64,000 nucleotides of DNA from Chryseobacterium artocarpi (GTDB taxonomy: Bacteria; Bacteroidota; Bacteroidia; Flavobacteriales; Weeksellaceae): NCBI RefSeq assembly GCF_001684975.1, contig NZ_MAYH01000050.1, positions 124,001 to 188,000 on the forward strand, read 5' to 3'. The notes under the pieces are model-generated. The model was given only the letters and a program-made list of their open reading frames with translations. It was not told the origin of the DNA and did no database searches. Position 1 is the stretch's first letter. Every line of letters starts with the position of its first letter. Below, one piece after another: positions 1-7,614 of the stretch. A program made the position numbers and the translations under genes.

Positions 1-484
1 AAATAATAAGGGAAGATGCATCATTGAACAGACTTTCTCCTTCTAAAACGGTAGATACATTTTTAGGAACTTTTACAAATTTTAAAATTGCACCAGCACT
101 CACCGCATCGGGTGGAGATACAATTCCACCCAGGACAAAGCCCAATGCTAATGAAAACCCGGGAATATATGAGTTGGCTACAAAAGCTACCGTTATTGCG
201 GTAAGAAACACAACTATAAATGCAAAACTGGTAATGATTCGCCTCAGCTTCCATATTTCCTTCCATGAGACGGCAAAAGCAGCTTCATAAAGTAAAGGAG
301 GTAAAAAAATAATAAAAATAAGTTCGGGATCAATTTTTATTTTGGGTAATCCGGGAATAAAGCTGATCAGCAGTCCGGCAATTACCAAAATGATAGGATA
401 TGCTACTTTTAAACGATTGGCAAGCATAACAGCCCCAATAATTACAAGGACCAATCCTAGATAATAAACGAAATTTTCCACCAT
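1..484 (-). CDS. Na+/H+ antiporter, CPA1 family (partial, C-terminus beyond window)
   Basis: Reading the minus strand from an ATG at 484 gives an open frame of about 161 codons that runs off the left edge. It starts MVENFVYYLGLVL and alternates hydrophobic helices with short loops. It contains FLPPLLYEAAF, SPPDAVSAGAI and EGESLFNDASSL, the signature segments of bacterial CPA1 (NhaP/NHE-like) Na+/H+ antiporters; the Asp of the PPDA segment and the END-like NDA segment lie in the ion-binding core. The expected role is inner-membrane exchange of Na+ or K+ for protons in pH and salt homeostasis. Only the N-terminal third is visible, so ion preference and any C-terminal regulatory domain cannot be judged. 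Confidence 0.88.
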   Translation of the reverse strand, partial: MVENFVYYLGLVLVIIGAVMLANRLKVAYPIILVIAGLLISFIPGLPKIKIDPELIFIIFLPPLLYEAAFAVSWKEIWKLRRIITSFAFIVVFLTAITVAFVANSYIPGFSLALGFVLGGIVSPPDAVSAGAILKFVKVPKNVSTVLEGESLFNDASSLII

Positions 485-612
485 CTGTTTTCAATTAATT
501 TTAAACCAATTTAACTATTTTTTGAGAAATATGATGGTATTGAATGAACATCAATATTAACAAATCAATAAAAATACTGCCAGGTTTTGGTTACATGAGA
601 ATGTATTTTTCT

Positions 613-1479
613 TTATTGATTTCTAAAAACTTTGGGTGATAATCCTGTTTTTTTACGGAAAAATCTTGCAAAATAATTGGGATAATCGAAGCCGAGGCTG
701 TAAGAAATTTCGCTAACAGAAAGTGTTGTATTTTGGAGTTTATCTTTTGCTTCTTTTATGACATAATCGTGAATGTGATCCAATGGAGATTTTCCCGTAA
801 AATGCTTGATGAGGTCTCCGAAATAATTAGGTGAAAGGTTACTTTTCTGTGCAAAATATGCTACTGAAGGCAATCCGGCAACATTATCATTTTCTCTGAA
901 ATAATTATCAAGATTTTTGTAAAACTCATCGATTACTTTGTGATAAATTTCACTTCGGGTATCAAACTGACGATCATAAAAGTCTTTGACATAGGTAAGA
1001 ATCAGATTGACGTATGAAATGACAACTGTTCTTGAATAATGTTCTTTCTGGAATTCATGATGTGCCTTTCTGAAAAGGTCCCAAAGTATACTCTCCTCTT
1101 CTTTTGTCAGAAAAAGAGCTTCATGATTGTTATAATGTACAAAGCTATAATCTTTGGCGTATTTTTCAAGGTATTTTGCATTTATCATAATACAAAGACC
1201 GGAAAATGGTGGTGCGATCTCCCATTCCAAGGTATTTTGGGGGCAGTCTGCGTACAAATAGGATGAGTCTGACTGATCTTCCTGCAATTGACGGGATGTA
1301 AAGTTAACTTCCATCGGAGGCTTGATTGCGAGAAGATAAAAATCGATGGTAACAGGCTCTGATTTCAGTCTGATATCATTCTGAGTTTCAAAATCTACAA
1401 TGTGAAGATCGTCACTTTTTAAGTTATCCACATTCAGATAATTACAAAATTCCGGTATGTTTAATATTTTTATACTCAT
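613..1479 (-). CDS. AraC-family transcriptional regulator
   Basis: This is a 288-residue protein. The C-terminal ~100 residues form the double helix-turn-helix of AraC/XylS regulators: LSPNYFGDLIKHFTG for the first motif, then SVSEISYSLGFDYPNYFARF with the typical KKTGLSPKVFR ending. The N-terminal ~180 residues look like a cupin-type sensing domain, but the ligand cannot be read. It is transcribed away from nothing obvious: the antiporter gene starts 130 bases downstream on the same strand and could be a target, which is inference. Flavobacterial AraC proteins of this shape often control one adjacent gene. Confidence 0.9.
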   Translation of the reverse strand: MSIKILNIPEFCNYLNVDNLKSDDLHIVDFETQNDIRLKSEPVTIDFYLLAIKPPMEVNFTSRQLQEDQSDSSYLYADCPQNTLEWEIAPPFSGLCIMINAKYLEKYAKDYSFVHYNNHEALFLTKEEESILWDLFRKAHHEFQKEHYSRTVVISYVNLILTYVKDFYDRQFDTRSEIYHKVIDEFYKNLDNYFRENDNVAGLPSVAYFAQKSNLSPNYFGDLIKHFTGKSPLDHIHDYVIKEAKDKLQNTTLSVSEISYSLGFDYPNYFARFFRKKTGLSPKVFRNQ

Positions 1480-1574
1480 TGTGCAGATTTCAATAATGGG
1501 GTAAAATTAAACATTCTGAACTGTTACCTTATGATACAAAATAAGGTAAAACGGATACATTTTACTGATCTGTA

Positions 1575-2279
1575 TTATAATATTGTAATAATAAATATCA
1601 ACAAGAGACTAAACAGTAACATAACACCTATTGCTACAGCTGCTTCAGCAACATGTCTCATGTATCTTTTTCCGTCAAAAGTAAATTTTTCAGGATGAAT
1701 ACTGAACTCTTTAAATACAAATGGGTCTATTTTCAAATCTGGTCTAAAACGAACGATTCCTTCTATAAATCTTGCCCGTAAAGCTCTGCCGTTTTTGATA
1801 TAGTGAGTACAACCAATATCTGTTCCGTCAAATACCACTTTAATCACATTACCATCAATTCCTATAGCCAAAACCCATGTTTTAACCTCGGTTGTCAGAT
1901 AAACCTGATATTCATCTGAAAGGTAGGAAGCTCCCAACTGACTGTAAAGAATTTCTTTTATACTTCCGTCTTTTTTATAAAAATGAATGCCTTCATCATC
2001 TACCCTAATCTTTCTTATTGCTACACTCATATTTTTTTTCACATAATGGAAAAATCTATACATTCCTATTGCCCAAACCGGATAATACAGAAGAGCAAAG
2101 ATGATAAGTATGGGTACATTCCCGGAAGCCAAGAAAGGAAATACAGCAAGCGCAACAAATACGACCAGCAATATTGCTCCTCCAAAAATTCTGATTAACC
2201 AGGTCATTACCCAGCCAGGTTTGGAAACCAGCGGTAAAAAATCTTTTCTTATATCCTCTTGCATCTGTTTAAAATACAA
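1575..2279 (-). CDS. membrane protein with PH-like domain, unknown function
   Basis: A 234-residue protein I do not recognise by name. Two hydrophobic segments lie at about residues 27-52 and 56-76, followed by a soluble middle region (about 85-190) rich in beta-strands (VDDEGIHFYKKDGSIKEI), and a last hydrophobic helix at about 212-234. The middle region resembles the bacterial PH-like (YcxB-like) domains that follow a pair of membrane helices, but this is only by pattern. It is preceded by the phoD-like gene's terminator, so it probably has its own promoter. No enzyme motif is visible. Confidence 0.65.
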   Translation of the reverse strand: MYFKQMQEDIRKDFLPLVSKPGWVMTWLIRIFGGAILLVVFVALAVFPFLASGNVPILIIFALLYYPVWAIGMYRFFHYVKKNMSVAIRKIRVDDEGIHFYKKDGSIKEILYSQLGASYLSDEYQVYLTTEVKTWVLAIGIDGNVIKVVFDGTDIGCTHYIKNGRALRARFIEGIVRFRPDLKIDPFVFKEFSIHPEKFTFDGKRYMRHVAEAAVAIGVMLLFSLLLIFIITIL

Positions 2280-2292
2280 AAAAAATGATAAT

Positions 2293-2326
2293 AAAAAAAG
2301 AGCCTCAGTGATATTCTGTGACTCTT
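2293..2326 (-). terminator. intrinsic terminator after the PhoD-like gene
   Basis: On the minus strand AAGAGTCACAG pairs with CTGAGGCTCTT around a short AT loop (one internal mismatch), followed by a run of seven T. It sits 36 bases past the stop of the PhoD-like gene and before the next minus-strand gene. Confidence 0.65.
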
Positions 2327-2361
2327 AACTACAAAAACTGAAAATAAGATATGTTATAAAA

Positions 2362-4110
2362 CTATGCGATTGTGTGTATTTTTTCTGTGGTGACATTATA
2401 AGTTTCTGAAACTACGTTATCTACAAACCTCCATTCTGCCACAGCATCCCCAGCCGTATATTTCACATGCAGATAGCCTCTTTTGTAAAGATTCGCATAT
2501 TCCAAATCATCAATCAGAGATGAAAATGCATCAGCCAATGCTATTGCCTGAGTAGGATCTGAAGTAATCCCCAGATATCCTTCCAGCCCTGGTGAAGAAA
2601 CGGAGCTGCATGCCAATTCGGTACCAATATCTTTTCCAGTGGCATCAGTTAGCTTTCCTAACCACGCGTTGTGTGTATCACCTGCTAATACGATTACTTT
2701 TTTCCCGGCAAGGATAGAATAAAGAGCTTCTCTTTCAATGAAATATCCATCCCACGCGTCAAGGTTATAGGGTAAAGTGGTTTTGATTCTTGCAATCTCC
2801 TGAGCTGTCAACGTTGGATCCTGTAGCTGATATCTTTTTTTAATGGTAACCAGCTGAGTAATGGTACTCTGCAAAGCCAGCATGGTAGCCGGTTGTGCGC
2901 TTCCGTGTTTTTTTATTTCTGCTAAAATCTGATTAAGCAACATTAATAGTTCTGCAGGAACCATCATTTTGGTCATTAAGATCTGCTGTCCTAAAACTTT
3001 CCATTTTGCAGTATCAGAACCGATCTGTGATCCCAACCATGTCATCTGTTCGCTTCCAAGCAGTTTTCTGTTTGGACTTAAAAAATCTGTCTGAAACTGT
3101 GATTGATTAAAATTTCCTGCATTATCAAGATAGTCTGAGTATTCCAATTGTTTGTCTCTTGCAATAACTCTCGTATCCATCATATAAAGAGAAAGTATAT
3201 TCCCGAAGTTGAAACTTCTGTAGATTTTCAGATCTTTTCCTGTTTTAAGAGGAATATATTCACTGTAAGCCTGGAAAGCTGCCATTTTTCTTGCCTGGAA
3301 ATCACCTTCTTCAGGCTGATGATTTTCTGCTCCGGATTTATAGGTGTCATTTGCAAATTCGTGGTCATCCCACACACAAATGAAAGGCTTTTTCTGATGT
3401 GCCAATTGAAGGTTTTTATCTCCTCTGTACTGCCTGTATCTTTCTCTGTAATCGTTTAGGTTAAGAATTTCCTTTGCAGGCTTATGGGCTCTTCCCAATT
3501 GATTGGTATAAGGATTTGTTCCATATTGCCCCGGAGCATATTCATAGATATAATCTCCCAGGTGTACCACAACATCTGCTTCAGACTTAGCAATTGCTCC
3601 ATAGACATTGAAAAGTCCTGCCGGGAAATTAGAGCATGAAACAACCGCCATTTTCACTTCATTTACAGAATCTGCTTTGGAAGGTAATGTAATAGTCTCT
3701 CCTATTACACTGGATTCTTTAGTTTTAAGATTATAAAACCTATAGTAATATTTTGTATTGGAAGGAATATTCTGTACATCCACTGCAACTGTAAAATCAT
3801 TAACCGCTGTTGCATTTGCCTGACCTTTTCTAACCACTTCAGAAAAGCTATTATTTTTACTGATTTCCCACGTAATTTCTGCATCTGTTCCACCTGAATA
3901 TCTTGTCCAGATAATCACTCCTGTTGAGGTAGGATCAAAACTTGCTACTCCAGTTTCAAAACCAGCATTTTTCAGATCACCAGGAACGCTTCCACTATCT
4001 GTGAAATCATCGCTGCAACTTTCGATCAAAGGAGCTATGAATATCCCTCCTACTGCTAATAGTGAGTTTTTAAGAAATCGTCTTCTGTTAAGTGGATTGT
4101 TATCTGCCAT
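2362..4110 (-). CDS. PhoD-like alkaline phosphatase, Tat-exported
   Basis: A 582-residue secreted metallophosphatase. The N-terminus has a twin-arginine motif (RRRFLK, residues 9-14), a hydrophobic stretch, and LIESC at 28-32, which would also fit a lipobox, so it may be a Tat-exported lipoprotein. A PhoD-type N-terminal beta domain (about 45-145, with FDPTSTGVIIWTRY) precedes the catalytic domain. Metal-binding segments are visible: HLGDYIYEYAPGQYG, VWDDHEFANDTYK and VLAGDTHNAWLG. Family members hydrolyse phosphomono- or diesters in the envelope to recover phosphate. A terminator follows it and no phosphate-uptake genes are adjacent. Substrate is not predictable from the sequence. Confidence 0.9.
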   Translation of the reverse strand: MADNNPLNRRRFLKNSLLAVGGIFIAPLIESCSDDFTDSGSVPGDLKNAGFETGVASFDPTSTGVIIWTRYSGGTDAEITWEISKNNSFSEVVRKGQANATAVNDFTVAVDVQNIPSNTKYYYRFYNLKTKESSVIGETITLPSKADSVNEVKMAVVSCSNFPAGLFNVYGAIAKSEADVVVHLGDYIYEYAPGQYGTNPYTNQLGRAHKPAKEILNLNDYRERYRQYRGDKNLQLAHQKKPFICVWDDHEFANDTYKSGAENHQPEEGDFQARKMAAFQAYSEYIPLKTGKDLKIYRSFNFGNILSLYMMDTRVIARDKQLEYSDYLDNAGNFNQSQFQTDFLSPNRKLLGSEQMTWLGSQIGSDTAKWKVLGQQILMTKMMVPAELLMLLNQILAEIKKHGSAQPATMLALQSTITQLVTIKKRYQLQDPTLTAQEIARIKTTLPYNLDAWDGYFIEREALYSILAGKKVIVLAGDTHNAWLGKLTDATGKDIGTELACSSVSSPGLEGYLGITSDPTQAIALADAFSSLIDDLEYANLYKRGYLHVKYTAGDAVAEWRFVDNVVSETYNVTTEKIHTIA

Positions 4111-4237
4111 TATTACTTTTTTTGCAAAGCAACGGCATCTGAAGAAGAAGGTTGTTAACTGAATTTTAATTATTCTTTATGCTTTTTTTAAACATATGTT
4201 TAACATAGTATTTTTTTCTAAAGTAATGAATAATTAG

Positions 4238-4267
4238 AAAAAATTTGAGAGGACTAATTGCCCTCTC
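4238..4267 (-). terminator. intrinsic terminator after the DUF5694 gene
   Basis: On the minus strand GAGAGG, a nine-base loop and CCTCTC are followed by AAATTTTTT, seven bases past the stop codon of the upstream minus-strand gene. Confidence 0.7.
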
Positions 4268-4273
4268 GAATTT

Positions 4274-5056
4274 TTATTTTAGATAATCAAAAACATTTAC
4301 AATTTGATATTTAGGACTTCGTTTTAAAAACTCACTAAAAAATGCGGCATGAGTAGCCCCGGAAATAATAAGGACTTTATCATTTTCAACAAGTGGAATC
4401 TGATTAAGATTAGAATACATTCTCAAGTTTCTTCTATAATATTTGGCAGCTTCATCTGCTCCCTCAAAGTTATTTGCTGTGCTTACATGGGTTAAAATAT
4501 CAGCATTGGCTGTAATCAAATCCTGTAAAGTAGATTCTTTATTATAATCAATAAGTTTTTCTTTTACAGAGAGATTGTCCCCATTTTTAAGTTTTTCAAT
4601 AAAGGTGGATATAAAACTTTTATAAGTTGTACTATCTACCTGATTTTTTAACTGATAGCCTAGTCTATAATTGTATTTTCCCGTTTCCTGTTCATCAATT
4701 CCGTATATTTTTTTCACATTAGCTATTTTGGCAATCTGATAAGCCAATAGTGAGACTTCACCTTCATATGCTGTTTTAAATTTCTTATTCTTTAAAAAGT
4801 TCTGATAATCATTCTTGATCTTTTCATTTTCAGCAGGAAGAAGCTCAACACAAATGATTGTTGGTTTAAACTCTGCAAGCAGTTTTGCTATTTCAAAAAC
4901 TTCTTTTTGACTTTTCTCGTTTTTAGGATCAAAACTAACTTTTGTGGCATCTGGTGTTTTCCCCATATGGAAAGTTGCAAAATTAAGCACCTCTATTTTT
5001 TGTGCTGATAAACACATGCTCATCAGAAATCCACAAATAACACTTACTCTTTTCAT
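4274..5056 (-). CDS. secreted DUF5694-family protein
   Basis: A 260-residue protein with a cleavable signal peptide (MKRVSVICGFLMSMCLSAQ, cut probably after residue 18). The mature part begins with LNFATFHMGKTPDATKV, continues with a helical stretch ending FKPTIICVEL, and has YGIDEQETGKYNYRLGYQL in the middle and LIISGATHAAFF near the end. These conserved His, Glu and Asp positions match the DUF5694 family, distantly like TraB/EreA-type putative hydrolases. No activity has been demonstrated for the family as far as I know. The protein should act in the periplasm or outside the cell. It stands alone with its own terminator. Confidence 0.7.
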   Translation of the reverse strand: MKRVSVICGFLMSMCLSAQKIEVLNFATFHMGKTPDATKVSFDPKNEKSQKEVFEIAKLLAEFKPTIICVELLPAENEKIKNDYQNFLKNKKFKTAYEGEVSLLAYQIAKIANVKKIYGIDEQETGKYNYRLGYQLKNQVDSTTYKSFISTFIEKLKNGDNLSVKEKLIDYNKESTLQDLITANADILTHVSTANNFEGADEAAKYYRRNLRMYSNLNQIPLVENDKVLIISGATHAAFFSEFLKRSPKYQIVNVFDYLK

Positions 5057-5310
5057 GATTTTAATTTATGGTCCAAAAATAGAGCCTGAACAAAAGCAAA
5101 ACAACCCTATATCGACAAATAGGGAAAATTCTCCGATGAAACAGTAAAAAGTATAGATTTTACTGATATCATTCTAAAAGAACCTATAAACTAAATTTTT
5201 AAATTCTTTTTATATGCCTTTTTAATATCAATAAGAAACTTTAGAAATGATAATTGTTGAAATAATAGAATACGAAAACAATATAATAAACTGATACAGT
5301 AGTAAATAGA

Positions 5311-5336
5311 AAAAGCACTCTATTTGAGTGCTTTTC
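5311..5336 (-). terminator. terminator after tRNA(CAU)
   Basis: AAAAGCACTC, a five-base loop and GAGTGCTTTT form a near-perfect hairpin just past the 3' end of the tRNA; reading the minus strand, it ends in a T run. Confidence 0.75.
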
Positions 5337-5338
5337 TG

Positions 5339-5412
5339 TGGTCCCACCTGGGCTCGAACCAGGGACCACCTGATTATGAGTCAGGTGCTCTAACCAACTG
5401 AGCTATAGGACC
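5339..5412 (-). tRNA. tRNA with CAU anticodon (elongator Met or Ile2)
   Basis: The minus strand folds as a 74-nt cloverleaf. The acceptor stem is GGTCCTA paired with TGGGACC (one G-T pair), the D arm is GCTC...GAGC, the anticodon stem ACCTGA/TCAGGT encloses CTCATAA, and the T arm contains GGTTCGAGCCC. The anticodon is CAT. It is not the initiator, because the acceptor starts with a normal G-C pair. Deciding between elongator Met and Ile2 (where TilS changes C34 to lysidine) needs comparison with the other CAT tRNAs of the genome. The CCA end is not encoded. A terminator hairpin follows. Confidence 0.95.
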
Positions 5413-5474
5413 TCAAAACTTGGTTAAATTTTGTGTTTGCAAAAATAGTAAAAATTATTTCACTACAAAATTTT

Positions 5475-5873
5475 TTATTGCTTTTCTTGACAAAGTTCTA
5501 CCAGTACACCGTTTGTTGACTTAGGATGAAGGAATACAACTAATTTGTTATCAGCACCTTCTTTCGGTTCTTCAGAGATAAATTGAAATCCTTCTTTTTT
5601 CAATCTTTTCACTTCCTCCAGGATATTTTCTACCCCAAAAGCCAGATGATGGATGCCTTCACCCTTTTTTTCGATGAATTTTGAGATCGGACTTTCAGTA
5701 TTACTAGCCTCCAATAGTTCAATTTTACTCTCTCCCGTTTCATAGAAAGAAGTTACCACTCCTTCTCTTTCCACTGTTTCTTTTTTATAAGATTCTTTTC
5801 CTAATAATTTTGTAAAAAGTTCATCAGATATCCCCAAAGACTTTACTGCAATACCAATATGCTCTAGTTTCAT
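5475..5873 (-). CDS. mce: methylmalonyl-CoA epimerase
   Basis: A 132-residue protein of the glyoxalase/VOC fold, the usual length for the enzyme. It begins MKLEHIGIAVKSL and has HHLAFGVENI and LVELCQEK near the end; His in the first two segments and Glu residues supply the metal site. The enzyme interconverts (S)- and (R)-methylmalonyl-CoA on the propionyl-CoA/succinyl-CoA route in the cytoplasm. Flavobacteria carry this pathway with a B12-dependent mutase, not visible here. It is transcribed divergently from rbfA with a 92-base gap that holds promoter boxes for the other strand. Confidence 0.93.
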   Translation of the reverse strand: MKLEHIGIAVKSLGISDELFTKLLGKESYKKETVEREGVVTSFYETGESKIELLEASNTESPISKFIEKKGEGIHHLAFGVENILEEVKRLKKEGFQFISEEPKEGADNKLVVFLHPKSTNGVLVELCQEKQ

Positions 5874-5898
5874 AGTTATGAATAAATATAATTAATCG

Positions 5899-5957
5899 TA
5901 AATTTGATACTACTGCTTAATTTCAAAGTATCAATTCAAACAAAAGTACTAAATTTG
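5899..5957 (+). promoter_or_regulatory. two TAnnTTTG boxes upstream of rbfA
   Basis: TAAATTTG occurs at 5899-5906 and again at 5950-5957, both matching the Bacteroidetes -7 box. The second ends nine bases before the rbfA ATG, which would leave only a few bases of leader, so the first may give the longer mRNA. Confidence 0.55.
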
Positions 5958-5965
5958 CATAAATT

Positions 5966-6325
5966 ATGGAAAGTAACAGACAAAGAAAAGTAGCTCAGAT
6001 CATTCAGGAAGACTTCGCAGAACTTTTTCGCAAACAAGCTGCTGACAGCAAACAAAGTATATTGGTATCCGTTTCAGACGTAAAAGTAACGGCTGATTTG
6101 GGTATTGCTAAAATTTATTTAAGCATTTTCCCACAAGAGTTCCGTACTGCTGTAATGAAGGAGATTGAAGAAAACAAACCTCAGTACAGAAATTTCATCG
6201 GTCAGAAAATGGCAAAACAGGTACGTATCATTCCACAACTAAACTTCTATCTGGACACGGCTCTTGATGATGTAGAAAGATTGGATAGAGAATTAAGAGG
6301 CGAAGGAGACAACCCTGTTTTATAG
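5966..6325 (+). CDS. rbfA: 30S ribosome-binding factor A
   Basis: A 119-residue RbfA. It starts MESNRQRKVAQIIQEDFAEL, the conserved first helix, and continues with VSDVKVTADLGIAKIYLSIF and ends with IIPQLNFYLDTALDDVERLD, all typical of the KH-like RbfA fold that binds the 30S neck during late 16S rRNA maturation. Length matches the family. The permease gene follows after three bases, so the two are probably cotranscribed, an arrangement that looks ordinary for flavobacteria. Confidence 0.95.
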   Translation: MESNRQRKVAQIIQEDFAELFRKQAADSKQSILVSVSDVKVTADLGIAKIYLSIFPQEFRTAVMKEIEENKPQYRNFIGQKMAKQVRIIPQLNFYLDTALDDVERLDRELRGEGDNPVL

Positions 6326-6328
6326 ATT

Positions 6329-7534
6329 TTGAAGAATATTGCATTTTACATAGCATCCAGATACCTTTTGGCTAAAAAAGGTAGTACCGCAGTTACATTT
6401 ATTACATGGTTATCCGTAGGTGCCATGATGGTTGCTGTGACTGCAATGTTCGTCATTATTTCTGTTTTTTCAGGACTTGAAGACCTGAATAAAGACCTAA
6501 TCTCTAATCTTCATGCTGATCTTACCTTAAAAAGCTCAACAGGTAAAACCATTAAAAATCTGGATCAGGTTAAAAAGGCTTTAAACAGTAATAAAGAGAT
6601 CACCAGCTATTCCCGCGTCATTGAAGAAAAAGTATATATCAGCTTTAATGGTAAAGGTGATATTGCTTATTTAAGAGGTGTAGATTCCGCGTATGTGAAT
6701 GTAAATCCTATTAATAAGGAAGTTTTCTATGGAACTTATCCAAGTTTCAAATACTCTAATGAAGTTCTGATGGAAAACAGCCTAAATAACAGATTGTCTG
6801 TCCCAGTAGACTCTTCCAATCATTATGCAACGGTATTTATGCCGAAGCCAGGAACCGGGATCATTAGCAAGGAAGAAGATATTTACAATAAAAGAGATAT
6901 TTCAGTAACAGGTGTTTTTCCAGGGAAAGATCAATTAGACAGCTATGTCATCTCTCCTATTGAACTGACCGAAGAATTACTAAATCTTCCCAAAAACTCA
7001 GCATACCAGATTGTTATTAAAATAAAAAATCCGGAAAATGCCGACTCAGTAAAACAAAGCTTACTAGCTTCTCTTGGTAAAAATATTGAAATCAAAACCA
7101 AAGAAGAAGAAAATGCTGCTTTCTGGAAAATGATCAATACAGAGAAGATGTTTATTTATCTGATCTTTGCATTGGTAATTTTCATTACAACATTTAATCT
7201 TGCCGGAGCTATTATTATTCTTCAGCTCGATAAAAAAGAGCAGGCAAAATCTCTTATTTCACTAGGCTTTCCTTTAAGCCATCTGAGAATGACTTATTTC
7301 TACACAGGAATACTCATCGTTATTTCAGGTGTAATCTCAGGATTAATCGTTGGAACAGCATTATGCTATTTCCAGCTTTACACCGAATTCTTCAGAGCCA
7401 ATGAAGCTCTGCCATTCCCTGTCAAAATAGTTGGAAAGAACTATTTCATCGTAGCACTTACCGCTTCTATATTCGGAATTGCAATCTCATGGTTCTTCTC
7501 CAAGATCAGCAAAGAGTATATTACTAAAAATTAA
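6329..7534 (+). CDS. LolC/LolE-like ABC transporter permease (FtsX family)
   Basis: A 401-residue membrane protein that begins with TTG three bases after rbfA. One helix lies at about residues 20-48, followed by a large periplasmic domain (about 50-265) and three helices at about 275-300, 320-350 and 370-392. The start FYIASRYLLAKKGSTAVTFI and the C-terminal FtsX-type helices match permeases of lipoprotein-releasing systems, which hand lipoproteins to LolA for the outer membrane. The matching ATPase (LolD) is not in this window. MacB-like roles are possible, but the N-terminus is closer to the LolC/E type. Confidence 0.85.
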   Translation: MKNIAFYIASRYLLAKKGSTAVTFITWLSVGAMMVAVTAMFVIISVFSGLEDLNKDLISNLHADLTLKSSTGKTIKNLDQVKKALNSNKEITSYSRVIEEKVYISFNGKGDIAYLRGVDSAYVNVNPINKEVFYGTYPSFKYSNEVLMENSLNNRLSVPVDSSNHYATVFMPKPGTGIISKEEDIYNKRDISVTGVFPGKDQLDSYVISPIELTEELLNLPKNSAYQIVIKIKNPENADSVKQSLLASLGKNIEIKTKEEENAAFWKMINTEKMFIYLIFALVIFITTFNLAGAIIILQLDKKEQAKSLISLGFPLSHLRMTYFYTGILIVISGVISGLIVGTALCYFQLYTEFFRANEALPFPVKIVGKNYFIVALTASIFGIAISWFFSKISKEYITKN

Positions 7535-7614
7535 TATATTAAGTTTATATATTTAACCTAAATAACTTTTAAGGGTTTCATTTTTTCGTACCTTTACGCC
7601 CCAATTTTAAAAAA

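Noticed and set aside
63..290. Short frames on both strands at the left edge
   Set aside because: They overlap the antiporter gene, which reads through from ATG 484 with all family motifs.
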